Positions 7,546 through 15,884 are shown, numbered from the stretch's first letter. The stretch is DNA of 64,000 nucleotides from Clostridium sp. 1001271st1 H5 (GCF_005845215.1 NZ_SPHO01000008.1:1-64000); one strand, 5' to 3'. Notes: generated by a model not told the origin, from the letters alone. Translations and numbers: made by a program.

Positions 7546-8982
7546 TTACAGCTCCGCCAGCAGCTTCAGGAGCACCTTATAAATCTCATCAAACGAATCC
7601 CGGTAAAGCATTTCGTCGCTGGAATGGTATTTTTCAATCCGCGGTCCGATGGTCACAATATCCATGTTCTCATCCATATGGCTCATAAAGCCGCACTCCA
7701 GGCCTCCGTGGTTAGCCAGAAGGCCAATCTCCTTCCCCGTCACTGCGTGATATGCCTCTCCCAAGGCGTCTCTCAAGGGAGAATAATCCTGATAATCCCA
7801 TCCAGGGGCCCTGGCCCCGATATGGCTCTGCCAATCAAAATAATCTGCCATGGTCAAGATTTCATCCATAATCACATCAATATGGATATCCAACGCACCT
7901 CGTACAAAAAATACAGCAGAAATCGTGTCTTCATTTGTATCAATGATACCAAGGTTACTGGAAGCAACCGTTAACCCTGTAACCTTGAGGCTTTGATGTC
8001 TAAACCCGTCCGGTAACATAAACAAGAAATCCAGCGTCCTGCGGCTGTCTTCAAGCGAAAACACCTGGTAATGCTCTTGGCAACATTCTACACACGCTTG
8101 AACGGACGGATCGCTCCATTTCAGTTCCTGCTGGATTGATTTGATGGTCGATTCCGTTATCGCACTTATACTGGCGGCATCCATATCCGACGCAAAAATC
8201 ACATCACAATGATTGGGAATAACATTCACCTTTCCGGGACAGCTCATTTCCGCTAGCTGAATCCCCCCGGCTTTCTGCATCTGAAATAAAATGCGGGCAG
8301 CCAGTTTAATGGCATTTCCGCGCTCCAAATGAATTTCGGTCCCAGAATGTCCGCCCTGTAAACCGAAAACCTTTAATGAATAACAGGGCCAATGTGTTTC
8401 TGCTTTGGGGCTTGTATGGCAAATCTCAAGAGTCTGCGTGCCTCCGGCAGAAATATATGTAGTGCATCCACTCACATCGTCTAAACCCACCATTCTCCTT
8501 GCAGAGATGTCCTGCTTATCCAACACTGATGCGCCGATACAGCCAACCTCTTCCTGTACGGTAAACACGCACTCAAGCGGAGGATGCGCTATGGAGTCAT
8601 CAGCCAAAATTGCCAACATATATGCAACACCAACGCCATCATCCGCACCCAGAGAGGTACCCCGTGCCCGTATTTTTCCATCTTCTACATACAGGTCCAA
8701 CGGGTCTGTTTCAAAACAATGGCTGCTCCCAGGCACTTTTTCACAAACCATATCCATATGGGCTTGTAGCATGACTGGCGGATGCTGTTCATATCCCTCA
8801 CTGGCATTCTTGTAAATAATCACATTGCCAATCGGGTATTGCTTATATCTTAAATTATGTTCCTGTGCAAACCTGACAATATAATTACTCAAGGGCGCTT
8901 CGTGATACGACCCATGTGGGTACTGCGAAATTTGTTGAAAGTAGTTCTCATGTAGTCCGTCTGGCTTAAAAATAGATTCCAT
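7546..8982 (-). CDS. pepD: aminoacyl-histidine dipeptidase (peptidase D, M20C)
   Basis: A 478-residue cytosolic dinuclear zinc dipeptidase of the PepD family, hydrolysing Xaa-His and other unblocked dipeptides. Metal and catalytic residues are all visible: HMDMVC gives His75 and Asp77, LGADDGVG gives the bridging Asp114 or 115, and the pair Glu144/Glu145 occurs in QEEVG. HSGTEIHLERGNA lies in the dimerisation/lid region and NHGGLECG is near the C-terminus. Length matches the family (about 480-490). The gene starts at ATG behind AGAGGGGAG and heads an operon with two membrane-protein genes. A strong promoter lies about 290 bp upstream. Confidence 0.93.
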   Translation of the reverse strand: MESIFKPDGLHENYFQQISQYPHGSYHEAPLSNYIVRFAQEHNLRYKQYPIGNVIIYKNASEGYEQHPPVMLQAHMDMVCEKVPGSSHCFETDPLDLYVEDGKIRARGTSLGADDGVGVAYMLAILADDSIAHPPLECVFTVQEEVGCIGASVLDKQDISARRMVGLDDVSGCTTYISAGGTQTLEICHTSPKAETHWPCYSLKVFGLQGGHSGTEIHLERGNAIKLAARILFQMQKAGGIQLAEMSCPGKVNVIPNHCDVIFASDMDAASISAITESTIKSIQQELKWSDPSVQACVECCQEHYQVFSLEDSRRTLDFLFMLPDGFRHQSLKVTGLTVASSNLGIIDTNEDTISAVFFVRGALDIHIDVIMDEILTMADYFDWQSHIGARAPGWDYQDYSPLRDALGEAYHAVTGKEIGLLANHGGLECGFMSHMDENMDIVTIGPRIEKYHSSDEMLYRDSFDEIYKVLLKLLAEL

Positions 8983-9264
8983 AATTCTCCCCTCTAAGAT
9001 GTTTTCGTTTTTCCTTTACATATCTTTTGCGGCTCTTAAGGCATTTTGTTGTCGATAACAATCTGCGTATTTTACCTCCTTCCGAATTATTTCACAAGCT
9101 GATTCCGCATCGGCTCCTGATTGCCAACTACCAATTATAAATCCACGCCACCTTAAAGCATTAAAGGCCAATAGCCCTATCTGTTCTCAGCTGGCATACG
9201 GTATATGGCCAATAAAGTATTAATACTTTTAATATAATATTTCATTTTTTGATTTATATTTAAT

Positions 9265-9293
9265 ATAATACAATTTACTGCTCAAAAAGTCAA
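9265..9293 (-). promoter_or_regulatory. promoter of the pepD operon
   Basis: Minus-strand -35 TTGACT (complement of 9288-9293), 17-bp spacer and -10 TATTAT (complement of 9265-9270). It is the best sigma-A match upstream of pepD and leaves a leader of about 275 nt. Confidence 0.65.
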
Positions 9294-9299
9294 TAATAT

Positions 9300-9326
9300 G
9301 TTTCACTTTTTTAAAATATTATTCAT
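9300..9326 (-). promoter_or_regulatory. tandem TGAA-type repeats just upstream of the pepD -35
   Basis: Minus strand reads AAAAATGAAT and, 20 bp on, AAAAAAGTGAAAC, ending 7 bp from the -35 box. A further AAAAAATGAAAT lies downstream at 9239-9250. The same repeat at the same 20-bp spacing follows the promoters at 10.77 and 15.81 kb. Confidence 0.4.
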
Positions 9327-9734
9327 TTTTCACAATTTATGAAAATGTTTTTACCAATAATGACTAAGAACCAGGTTAATCTCCGAAAACAAGGAAATAC
9401 TATCTGGGCTGATATATCTTAACTGCTACACAACAGAATCAATCGAACCGACTCATAGGTCACAGGTTTTTGTAAAGGACCCCTTGAAGATAATTTCTTC
9501 TGGGGTCCCTATGCTGCCGGAACGTTTGGAGTATGGATATTTAAAAAAGAAGGGAGGAATTTTGGAAAAAAATGTGGGAAGATTGTGGAGTATCTGTTCT
9601 GCCATGTCAAAGAGGAACTGGGAGAAAACTGGCAATCAGAGTAAAGGAGTTTAGAAATATCATTATTCACATATATCAATTTGTCAGTATTAGGTATCGG
9701 CAATTTAGGTAGAAGAAAATTATGAATAAGCCTT

Positions 9735-9772
9735 TGCAGCATTATCATAGATTTGAGCTGCGGCTACTCTAA
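9735..9772 (+). pseudogene. relic of the 3' end of a gntR paralogue
   Basis: The plus strand reads QHYHRFELRLL then a stop, aligning position for position with the C-terminus DYHILEPRTL plus stop of the intact GntR gene ending at 30826. The hairpin that follows is shared too. No upstream coding sequence remains. Confidence 0.5.
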
Positions 9773-9824
9773 GGACAAGAGTGAAGGGAAGACATTGTTT
9801 TTCTTTCACTCCTGTCCTTTTTAA
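9771..9824 (+). terminator. hairpin between the gntR relic and iclR
   Basis: AAGGACAAGAGTGA (9771-9784) pairs with TCACTCCTGTCCTT (9806-9819) and is followed by T residues on the plus strand. It matches the terminator behind the intact GntR gene at 30825-30876. Its T-run faces the lost gntR paralogue; it may also stop iclR transcription from the other side. Confidence 0.6.
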
Positions 9825-9825
9825 C

Positions 9826-10602
9826 TTATCGCACGGCATAACCCAGAAGATTGGATAACTTGCGGCCGGAAGAGAGCACCATGCTGCTGATTTCCTCCTC
9901 CTCCTGGGATGTAAGGCTTGAGCCGCTGACGCTGATTGAACCGATGGGCCTGTTGGAGAAATCCATGATGACTGTACCTACACAGAACACATGGTACTCG
10001 TTTTCCTCCTTATCCAGGGCATATCCACGCTGGCGGGTCAGACCGATATCCTGGAGGAACATCTGCAGGTCCGTCAGTGTATTTTCCGTAAGAGGCTGGA
10101 TATTCATCTTTTCCCACTTTTCAATGATTTCACCGTTGGAATAGGTGGACAGGAGGGCCTTGCCCGCACTGGTGCTGTATAAGGGGGAACGGTGCCCCAC
10201 ACTGGTATATACGGAAAAGGACATGGCCTCCTTTCCGATGCTCTGCAGGCATAAAAGCTGGTTGTTATCCTCCACGGAAAACTGGGCAATACGGCCGCTT
10301 CTGCTATTTAAGTCCACCAGTGTGGATTTAATCAGGGACAGCTTGTCCAGATTCTGGACAGCGTTTAATCCCACCTCATATGTCTTGAGGGTCAGGGAGT
10401 AATCCCCATTCTTCTCATTCTTTGCAAGATAGCCATTCTGCACAAGGGTATATACAAGGCGTGAAAGGGATGCCTTGTTCACCTTTATTTCCTTATTCAG
10501 TTCTGCAAGGCTCATGCTGCTCGCACGCCCTATTGTTTCAAGAATCTGAAAGGCCCTGTCTACGGCCTGTATGGTTTCTATCTTAACTGCTCCGTCTGCC
10601 AT
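9826..10602 (-). CDS. IclR-family transcriptional regulator
   Basis: A 258-residue regulator. The N-terminal winged helix (about 10-75) contains IQAVDRAFQILETIGRASSMSLAELNKEIKVNK-type sequence, and the C-terminal effector-binding domain (about 90-255) has the family stretch VYTSVGHRSPLYSTSAGKALLS and the final GSISVSGSSLTSQEEEEIS motif. It starts at ATG behind AAGGAGGATTTACA. It diverges from the 2-oxoacid:ferredoxin oxidoreductase operon, with back-to-back promoters. The likely role is control of that operon, and perhaps of the neighbouring pepD and ridA transcripts that share TGAAAC-type repeats. The ligand is unknown. Confidence 0.9.
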   Translation of the reverse strand: MADGAVKIETIQAVDRAFQILETIGRASSMSLAELNKEIKVNKASLSRLVYTLVQNGYLAKNEKNGDYSLTLKTYEVGLNAVQNLDKLSLIKSTLVDLNSRSGRIAQFSVEDNNQLLCLQSIGKEAMSFSVYTSVGHRSPLYSTSAGKALLSTYSNGEIIEKWEKMNIQPLTENTLTDLQMFLQDIGLTRQRGYALDKEENEYHVFCVGTVIMDFSNRPIGSISVSGSSLTSQEEEEISSMVLSSGRKLSNLLGYAVR

Positions 10603-10627
10603 TGTAAATCCTCCTTAAAAATGATAA

Positions 10628-10644
10628 GTATCATATTTTGATAC
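10628..10644. promoter_or_regulatory. perfect 17-bp palindrome in the iclR leader
   Basis: GTATCA-TATTT-TGATAC lies between the iclR -10 box and its start codon, where a bound repressor would block transcription. Its size fits an IclR-type operator, so autoregulation is plausible. Confidence 0.4.
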
Positions 10645-10667
10645 GGTCGTTACAGTATTTATACTCT

Positions 10668-10696
10668 ATTATAGGAGAAAGTTTATATATTTGCAA
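10668..10696 (-). promoter_or_regulatory. iclR promoter
   Basis: Minus-strand -35 TTGCAA (10691-10696), 17-bp spacer, -10 TATAAT (complement of 10668-10673). Confidence 0.6.
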
Positions 10697-10744
10697 GCAC
10701 AAAAAAATAAATGAAATTTATTTGCAATAAAGTTAAAATAGTAC

Positions 10745-10773
10745 TTGAAAAATAATTATAAAGATGATATTAT
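10745..10773 (+). promoter_or_regulatory. promoter of the 2-oxoacid:ferredoxin oxidoreductase operon
   Basis: -35 TTGAAA (10745-10750), 17-bp spacer, -10 TATTAT (10768-10773), 65 bp before the ferredoxin-subunit start codon. Confidence 0.65.
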
Positions 10774-10792
10774 GAAATTACAAAATAAAAAG

Positions 10793-10818
10793 TGAAACGA
10801 AATAATAAAAAATGTAAC
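10793..10818 (+). promoter_or_regulatory. tandem TGAAAC/TGTAAC repeats, likely operator
   Basis: AAAAAGTGAAACGA and AAAAAATGTAACAA are 20 bp apart (cores 10793-10798 and 10813-10818), directly downstream of the -10 box. A weaker TGAAAT at 10772 extends the series. The pattern recurs at 15831-15856. Confidence 0.45.
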
Positions 10819-10837
10819 AAAATAATAGGAGGTAGAA

Positions 10838-11050
10838 ATGGCAAAAGCAAAAGCAACGGCAGATGTAAATCTCTGCAAAGGATGTCGTCTCTGCGTGGGT
10901 GCCTGTCCTGTTCAGGCGATTGAGCCACTTGGGGAGATTAACAAAAAGGGGTATGAAATCATTCGTATTAACGAGGATGCCTGCATTGGCTGCGGGCGCT
11001 GCTACACGATTTGTCCGGATTATGTATTTACCATTAGCACTGTAAATTAA
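10838..11050 (+). CDS. 2-oxoacid:ferredoxin oxidoreductase, ferredoxin-like delta subunit
   Basis: A 70-residue protein with two [4Fe-4S] motifs of the CxxCxxCxxxCP type: Cys13/16/19/23 and Cys49/52/55/59. It is the electron-transfer subunit of a four-subunit 2-oxoacid oxidoreductase (VorC/KorD type), passing electrons from the thiamine centre to soluble ferredoxin. It begins at ATG 6 nt after AGGAGG and is 20 bp ahead of the alpha subunit. As first gene of the operon it sits just behind the promoter and repeat pair. Confidence 0.92.
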   Translation: MAKAKATADVNLCKGCRLCVGACPVQAIEPLGEINKKGYEIIRINEDACIGCGRCYTICPDYVFTISTVN

Positions 11051-11070
11051 CAGGGGAGGAAAGAAGAGAC

Positions 11071-12156
11071 ATGGGTGAAAAATTTAGGCTTATGAAGGGG
11101 AATGAAGCGATTGCAGAGGCGGCGCTGAGAGCCGGCTGCCGCTTCTACGCAGGATATCCGATTACACCTCAGAGTGAGATACTGGAATATATGTCCGCTA
11201 ACATGGCTGACCGGGGTGGTGTTTTTATTCAGGGTGAAAGTGAGATAGCCAGCATGAGTATGCTGTGGGGCGCGGCTGCCTGTGGGGAAAGGGTCATGAC
11301 CAGTTCCTCAGGACCAGGATATGACTTAAAACAGGAGGGCATTTCATATCTGGCATCCTATAACCTGCCTGCCGTTCTGGTTGATGTCATGAGATACGGA
11401 GTGGGCGACGGTGAGATTACCGAGGGCCAGGATTCCTACTGGGAGGCTGTGCGCGGAGGCGGACACGGTGACTCCAGGCAGATTGTACTGACACCTGCAT
11501 CGGTGCAGGAGTGTGCAGACCTTACATATCTGGCCTTTGACCTGGCGGAGAAGTACCGGACGGTTGTCATCATCTTAAGCGATGGCGGCATAAGTCAGAT
11601 GATTGAGAAGGTGGTCCTGCCGGAGGCAAAGGAGCATGACAAGGATAAGTTTGACTGGGCCATCAAGGGTTATAAGAAGCTTGATGAGACGAAGGTTAAA
11701 GTGACCAATCTGGACCGTTCCATGAATTATGCGGACTATGACCATATGGTCCAGACCAAGTTCAAGGAGATGCATGACAATGAACAGCGGTGGGAGGAAT
11801 TCATGGTAGACGATGCAGACCTGGTCCTGGTGGCATACGGCATCTCATCCAGGATATGTAAGTCGGCAGTCCGCCGTGCAAGGTCACAGGGCCTTAAACT
11901 GGGTCTTATACGTCTTATCAGTGCGTGGCCGTATCCGGAAAAGGCATTTAAGAATTTACCGGCCAGCGTGAAGGCTCTTGTTTCGGTCGAGATGAGCCTG
12001 TCCGCACAGATGGGCCAGGATGTCTGTCTGGCCACCAGATTTACCCTGCCTGTATATGCCTATCTGACATCCAAGTATGTTCCGAAGACACAGGGAATCG
12101 TGGATTACTGCAAACGTGTACTCGAAGGAAAAGAAAAGGAACTGGAGGTTTACTAA
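11071..12156 (+). CDS. vorB: 2-oxoacid:ferredoxin oxidoreductase alpha subunit (VorB/KorA family)
   Basis: A 361-residue subunit with the pyrimidine-binding fold of the pyruvate:ferredoxin oxidoreductase superfamily. It opens FRLMKGNEAIAEAALRAGC and has the family motif FYAGYPITPQSEILEY at about 27-42, then GESEIASMSMLWGAAACGERVMT and the domain II region LVLVAYGISSR. Length (about 350-380) is that of the four-subunit VOR/KOR enzymes. Family annotation usually assigns branched-chain 2-oxoacids, but these subunits do not reveal the substrate, and 2-oxoglutarate or other 2-oxoacids are possible. It is followed 1 bp later by the beta subunit. Confidence 0.85.
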   Translation: MGEKFRLMKGNEAIAEAALRAGCRFYAGYPITPQSEILEYMSANMADRGGVFIQGESEIASMSMLWGAAACGERVMTSSSGPGYDLKQEGISYLASYNLPAVLVDVMRYGVGDGEITEGQDSYWEAVRGGGHGDSRQIVLTPASVQECADLTYLAFDLAEKYRTVVIILSDGGISQMIEKVVLPEAKEHDKDKFDWAIKGYKKLDETKVKVTNLDRSMNYADYDHMVQTKFKEMHDNEQRWEEFMVDDADLVLVAYGISSRICKSAVRRARSQGLKLGLIRLISAWPYPEKAFKNLPASVKALVSVEMSLSAQMGQDVCLATRFTLPVYAYLTSKYVPKTQGIVDYCKRVLEGKEKELEVY

Positions 12157-12157
12157 T

Positions 12158-12916
12158 ATGGCTGTTAAGTTAACAAAACCGGAAATGATTAACCAGCAGG
12201 TAGGCTGGTGCGGCGGCTGTGGACATGGCATCATCCAGAGGCTGATTGCGGAATGTTGTGAGGAATTAGGAATCGTGGAGAAAACCGTGCAGGTAGTGGA
12301 TATCGCCTGCGCTTACTGGTCTATCGACACTTTGAACTGTGACGGCATTGCAGGACCTCACGGACGTTGTGCTGCTGTTGCAACGGGAATCAAGAAGGTA
12401 CGCCCGGAAGCCAATGTATATGTACATGCAGGTGACGGATGTTCCTATGTAATCGGGCTTTCAGAGACGTGTTTCGCTGCCCAGAGGAATGTTCCCATAA
12501 CCATGATTGTGGTGAATAACGGAATCTTCGGCATGACAGGAGGCCAGATGTGCCTCGCCACCACTCTGGTGGGGGATAAGACTACCAGCAGCAAGAAGGG
12601 AAGGGACGACCGCGTTGCAGGCGAACCATTCGACATGCTTAACATCATCAGCCAGTATCCCATTGAATATGCTGCCCGCGGGGCCCTGTATGACCCCCAG
12701 CACATTAATGAGACAAAGAAGATGATTAAGAAGGGCTTTGAGAACCAGAGGGACAACAAGGGATTTTCCATTATTGAGGTCCTGTCGCCCTGTCCTACCA
12801 ACTGGAAGATGACTCCGGTTGACGCAATGAAGAAACTGAAAGAGGAAAATGAAAAGGTATTTCCGGTAAAAGTGTACGTAGATCATACAAATAACGGGGG
12901 TGTGGCAAATGGCTGA
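12158..12916 (+). CDS. 2-oxoacid:ferredoxin oxidoreductase beta subunit (TPP-binding)
   Basis: A 252-residue thiamine-diphosphate subunit. GWCGGCGHGIIQRL near residue 18-31 is the typical start of the fold, and GDGCSYVIGL...VVNNGIFGMTGGQ at about 98-135 is the metal/TPP-binding GDG...NN motif. The start is the ATG 9-10 nt after GGAGG, beginning MAVKLTKPEM; a longer upstream frame is inside the alpha gene and is discarded. The beta chain decarboxylates the 2-oxoacid and hands two electrons to the delta subunit while the acyl group goes to CoA. Its end overlaps the gamma start by 8 bp, indicating coupled translation. Confidence 0.9.
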   Translation: MAVKLTKPEMINQQVGWCGGCGHGIIQRLIAECCEELGIVEKTVQVVDIACAYWSIDTLNCDGIAGPHGRCAAVATGIKKVRPEANVYVHAGDGCSYVIGLSETCFAAQRNVPITMIVVNNGIFGMTGGQMCLATTLVGDKTTSSKKGRDDRVAGEPFDMLNIISQYPIEYAARGALYDPQHINETKKMIKKGFENQRDNKGFSIIEVLSPCPTNWKMTPVDAMKKLKEENEKVFPVKVYVDHTNNGGVANG

Positions 12917-13448
12917 TATAATGTTTGCGGGAATCGGCGGTCAGGGCGTTTTGACAGCCGGAAAGGTTTTAATTCAGATTGCTGCTGAAAACGGGAAGAA
13001 TGTGAGCTGGACCAGTGAGTACTCCGCAGAGATGCGCGGCGGTATCGCACTCTGCCGCGTGGTTGTCTCAGACGAGGAAATAGGCAGCCCTTATCCGGAT
13101 ACCCTGGATGTGCTGGTGTGTATGAATGAGGATGCATACAATACATATATTGACCAGGTGGCGGAAGGCGGAAAGGTCATTATCAACAGTTCGCTTTTTA
13201 GTGACAGGAAGTATCCGGAGCATGTGGAGGTCATAGGAGTTGACGCCATGGGGATTTCTGCTGACCTGCACAACGCAAGAGGGGCCAACCTGGTCATGAT
13301 GGGGGCTATGATTTCAGCTACCCGGATGATGGATAAGCAGCAGTTTTCCGATACCTTAAAGGACTATTTTGACCATAAGGGCATACCAAGTGAGAAGAAT
13401 GTGCAGTGTTTTGAGGCGGGGTACGAGAAAGCGGGGAAGATTGGCTGA
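12909..13448 (+). CDS. 2-oxoacid:ferredoxin oxidoreductase gamma subunit
   Basis: A 179-residue subunit starting MADIMFAGIGGQGVLTAGKVL; the GIGGQGV motif is diagnostic for the gamma chain (POR_gamma), which binds CoA or contributes to the active-site cleft. The chosen ATG overlaps the beta stop by 8 bp. Further family stretches are SWTSEYSAEMRGGIA at about 36-50 and LVCMNEDAYNTYID at about 69-82. Together delta-alpha-beta-gamma make a complete enzyme. It is followed 38 bp later by the acyl-CoA synthetase that can use the product. Confidence 0.9.
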   Translation: MADIMFAGIGGQGVLTAGKVLIQIAAENGKNVSWTSEYSAEMRGGIALCRVVVSDEEIGSPYPDTLDVLVCMNEDAYNTYIDQVAEGGKVIINSSLFSDRKYPEHVEVIGVDAMGISADLHNARGANLVMMGAMISATRMMDKQQFSDTLKDYFDHKGIPSEKNVQCFEAGYEKAGKIG

Positions 13449-13486
13449 TTAGGCAGTGCATAGATTATGGGAGGAAGGGTTTTGGC

Positions 13487-15568
13487 ATGAATCTTAGAAA
13501 ATTATTAAAACCGGGAACCATTGCGATTGTAGGCGCCAGTGAGAAGGCTGGTTTCGGCGGTGACACGACCAGGAACTATCTTAAGTTTTCGAGGAATTTA
13601 GATAAACTTTATCTGGTGAATCCCGGAAGGGATACCATATTCGGACATAGAGCCTACCACTCCCTCTCTGAGATAGAGGGGGATGTGGACCTGGTCATCC
13701 TTTGCACGCCTCAGAAAACAATCATTCCTTTATTGGAGGAGGCAGCAGGTAAGAACTGCGGCGGGGCCGTGGTGTTTGCCAGCGGCTATAGTGAGGTGGG
13801 GCCAGAGGGCAGGGAACGCCAGAAGGAACTGGTGGAGGCCGCGGACCGTCTCGGTATTGCGGTCATGGGGCCCAACTGTGCAGGCTTTGCCAATTTTGTG
13901 GATGGAATCTTCGCCTTTGCATTCTTGGTGGAGGAGCGTGAGCGCCGGGGAAATATCGGCATGATTTCACAGAGCGGGCAGATTGTCCTTGGAGGTCTGG
14001 ACAGCCCCAACATGGGTTTCAGCCATGTGATTTCATCCGGTAATTCCTGTAATGTGAAGGTGGAGGATTATCTGGATTTCCTGGTGGATGATGAGGACAC
14101 CAAGGTGGTGGCTGCCTATATGGAGGGAGTCACCAGACCGGATAAGCTCTTGGCCGCCTTTCAGAAGGCAGCACTGAAAAAGAAGCCGGTGGTGGTATTA
14201 AAGACAGGCCGTTCCAGCAAGTCACAGGAGCTGGCGGCTTCCCATACCGGTTCCCTGTCAGGAGCCGACAAGGTGCTTCGGGCCGTGTTCAGACGGTACG
14301 GCGTGGTGGAAGCCAGCGATTTGGAGGAACTCATGAGCCTTGCAGCCGCATTTTCGTGGCTGGAGGAGCTGCCGAAGGGTGAACGTTGTGTATTCATGAA
14401 TGTGTCAGGCGGTGAGGCCGGCGTGATGGCGGACCTGGCTGAAGAATACGGCATCACACTGGCAGAGATGGGACGGGAGACAAAGGACTATCTGCGTACA
14501 TTGGTGCCTGATTACGGGTCCGTGAATAATCCCTTCGACATGACGGCAGGTATAGGCTACAATACCCCTGTCATGGTCCAGGCCATGGAGGCTATTTCAA
14601 AGGATGATAATGTGGATGCCATTGTGGTGGCCTATACCATCACACCGGAGATTTGGGACGACACCATCTCCCACATGGTGGAGGCGGTTTCCATTGCACG
14701 CCGGAAAGAAGGGTTAAAACCTGTCTTCTGGATTCCGTTCATTGAGCACACAAGGCACCAGGGAAGTGCGGATGTTTTAAAGGCCTCAGGCACCCCATTG
14801 CTGCCCACTGGCCGGTATGGCTGCAATGCCCTTAAGAAGATACTGGACTTCGCAGTCCGTACATTTGAACCCATGACACCTGCTATTCCGGAGAAACGGC
14901 ATAGTGTTTCCCACAGTCTGAGTGAGTTCGAGAGCCTGAATTATCTGACGGAACATGGTGTACCGATTCCCCCACAGGCAGTTGCGGCAACGGCTGACGC
15001 CGCAGTGGAGGCAGCCGGGAAGCTGGGATATCCCCTGTCCGTGAAGATTCACTCTAGGGATATACAACATAAGTCGGATGTGGGCGGGGTGAAGTTGAAT
15101 ATAGAGAATGAGGCAGAGCTGCGGGCAGCGTTTGACACAGTCATGGAGAACTGCGCTAAAAATGCTCCCAAGGCAAAGCTGGAAGGTGTCCTTTTAAAAC
15201 CCATGCTGAAGCCAGGTACGGAAATGATTATCGGTGTCAACAATGACAAGGATTTTGGACCCATGATTATGGTAGGAATGGGCGGCGTGTTTGTAGAGCT
15301 GTTTAAAGATGTACAGCTTGCGCCGGCACCTCTTACCCAGGGCCAGGCTGAGCGTATGATAGAGAATCTGGCCTCATATCCATTGTTAAACGGCTACCGG
15401 GGAGGTGCAGTCTGCGATAAGGCTGCGCTGGCAGAACTTCTTGTTAAAATAAGCCGGATGGCAGCAGAGTGTAAGGACACGGTAAAGGAGTTGGATATCA
15501 ATCCTGTTTTCATAACGGAAGATGGTGCAGCCATCGCTGATGCCTTACTGGTCGTTTATGATGACTGA
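13487..15568 (+). CDS. ADP-forming acyl-CoA synthetase (acetate--CoA ligase family, fused alpha-beta)
   Basis: A 693-residue single-chain NDP-forming acyl-CoA synthetase that makes ATP from acyl-CoA, ADP and phosphate. Domains in order: CoA-binding Rossmann (about 1-130, GTIAIVGASEK at 10-20), succinyl-CoA-ligase-like flavodoxin domains (about 150-450, with GMISQSGQI at 158-166 and the phosphorylated histidine His253 in SHTGSLSG), and a C-terminal ATP-grasp domain (about 480-690, KIHSRDIQHKSDVGGVKLN and GVNNDKDFGPMIMVGMGG). It follows the oxidoreductase genes by 38 bp with GGGAGGAA as ribosome site. The pair converts a 2-oxoacid to the one-carbon-shorter acid with reduced ferredoxin and one ATP. 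Confidence 0.9.
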   Translation: MNLRKLLKPGTIAIVGASEKAGFGGDTTRNYLKFSRNLDKLYLVNPGRDTIFGHRAYHSLSEIEGDVDLVILCTPQKTIIPLLEEAAGKNCGGAVVFASGYSEVGPEGRERQKELVEAADRLGIAVMGPNCAGFANFVDGIFAFAFLVEERERRGNIGMISQSGQIVLGGLDSPNMGFSHVISSGNSCNVKVEDYLDFLVDDEDTKVVAAYMEGVTRPDKLLAAFQKAALKKKPVVVLKTGRSSKSQELAASHTGSLSGADKVLRAVFRRYGVVEASDLEELMSLAAAFSWLEELPKGERCVFMNVSGGEAGVMADLAEEYGITLAEMGRETKDYLRTLVPDYGSVNNPFDMTAGIGYNTPVMVQAMEAISKDDNVDAIVVAYTITPEIWDDTISHMVEAVSIARRKEGLKPVFWIPFIEHTRHQGSADVLKASGTPLLPTGRYGCNALKKILDFAVRTFEPMTPAIPEKRHSVSHSLSEFESLNYLTEHGVPIPPQAVAATADAAVEAAGKLGYPLSVKIHSRDIQHKSDVGGVKLNIENEAELRAAFDTVMENCAKNAPKAKLEGVLLKPMLKPGTEMIIGVNNDKDFGPMIMVGMGGVFVELFKDVQLAPAPLTQGQAERMIENLASYPLLNGYRGGAVCDKAALAELLVKISRMAAECKDTVKELDINPVFITEDGAAIADALLVVYDD

Positions 15569-15624
15569 TACGTATAACAATTAGTCCTGGAATTGGCTTT
15601 ATGTGAATATGAATATGTAACCGG

Positions 15625-15667
15625 AAACAGGTATGCGCGAAGAAGTTTGTCGCGGATACCTGTTTTT
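15625..15667 (+). terminator. terminator of the oxidoreductase/acyl-CoA synthetase operon
   Basis: AAACAGGTAT-GCGCGA pairs with TCGCGG-ATACCTGTTT, followed by a T-rich stretch; it lies about 55 bp after the synthetase stop. The rest of 15569-15884 holds only the ridA promoter and repeats. Confidence 0.75.
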
Positions 15668-15781
15668 GGTGTTGTTTTCTAAAAAAATCCGGGTTAAACA
15701 AAGAATATTGGACAATGTTGCTAAAAACATGAGCGTAGTTTAGATAAAATGAACAATATTTTAATAATACGAAACAAAATA

Positions 15782-15809
15782 TTGACATTTTAAAATAAAA
15801 CTGTATTAT
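15782..15809 (+). promoter_or_regulatory. promoter of the ridA-BCCT-racemase transcript
   Basis: Consensus -35 TTGACA (15782-15787), 16-bp spacer, -10 TATTAT (15804-15809). It sits between the upstream terminator and ridA. Confidence 0.7.
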
Positions 15810-15830
15810 ATTAAATATAGATATAAAAAA

Positions 15831-15856
15831 TGAAACGATAAATAAAAAAATGAAAC
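15831..15856 (+). promoter_or_regulatory. tandem TGAAAC repeats, likely operator
   Basis: AAAAAATGAAAC occurs twice exactly 20 bp apart (cores 15831-15836 and 15851-15856), just downstream of the -10 box. It is nearly identical to the pair at 10793-10818, so both transcripts probably answer to one regulator, with the nearby IclR as the first candidate. Confidence 0.5.
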
Positions 15857-15884
15857 AAAGTAGAATGATGTGGAGGTAAGTTGA

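Larger units (their letters stand above)
8983..9825. other. 843-bp gene-poor interval between pepD and iclR
   Basis: AT-rich interval holding the pepD promoter (9265-9293), TGAA-type repeats (9300-9326), a relic gntR tail (9735-9772) and a hairpin (9771-9824). Two unrecognised open stretches remain: minus strand 9016-9171 (51 codons, ends AALRAAKDM-type, no start or ribosome site) and plus strand about 9480-9646 (ends KEELGENWQSE, no start). Neither matches a family I know; both look like relics or chance. Confidence 0.5.

Noticed and set aside
9016..9171. Minus-strand open stretch of 51 codons just upstream of pepD
   Set aside because: Starts only at TTG without a ribosome site and matches nothing I know; it is the transcribed pepD leader.
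9453..9748. Two overlapping minus-strand frames in the pepD-iclR gap
   Set aside because: No ribosome site, odd composition (runs of Phe and Pro) and no family match; the region is better explained as relics.
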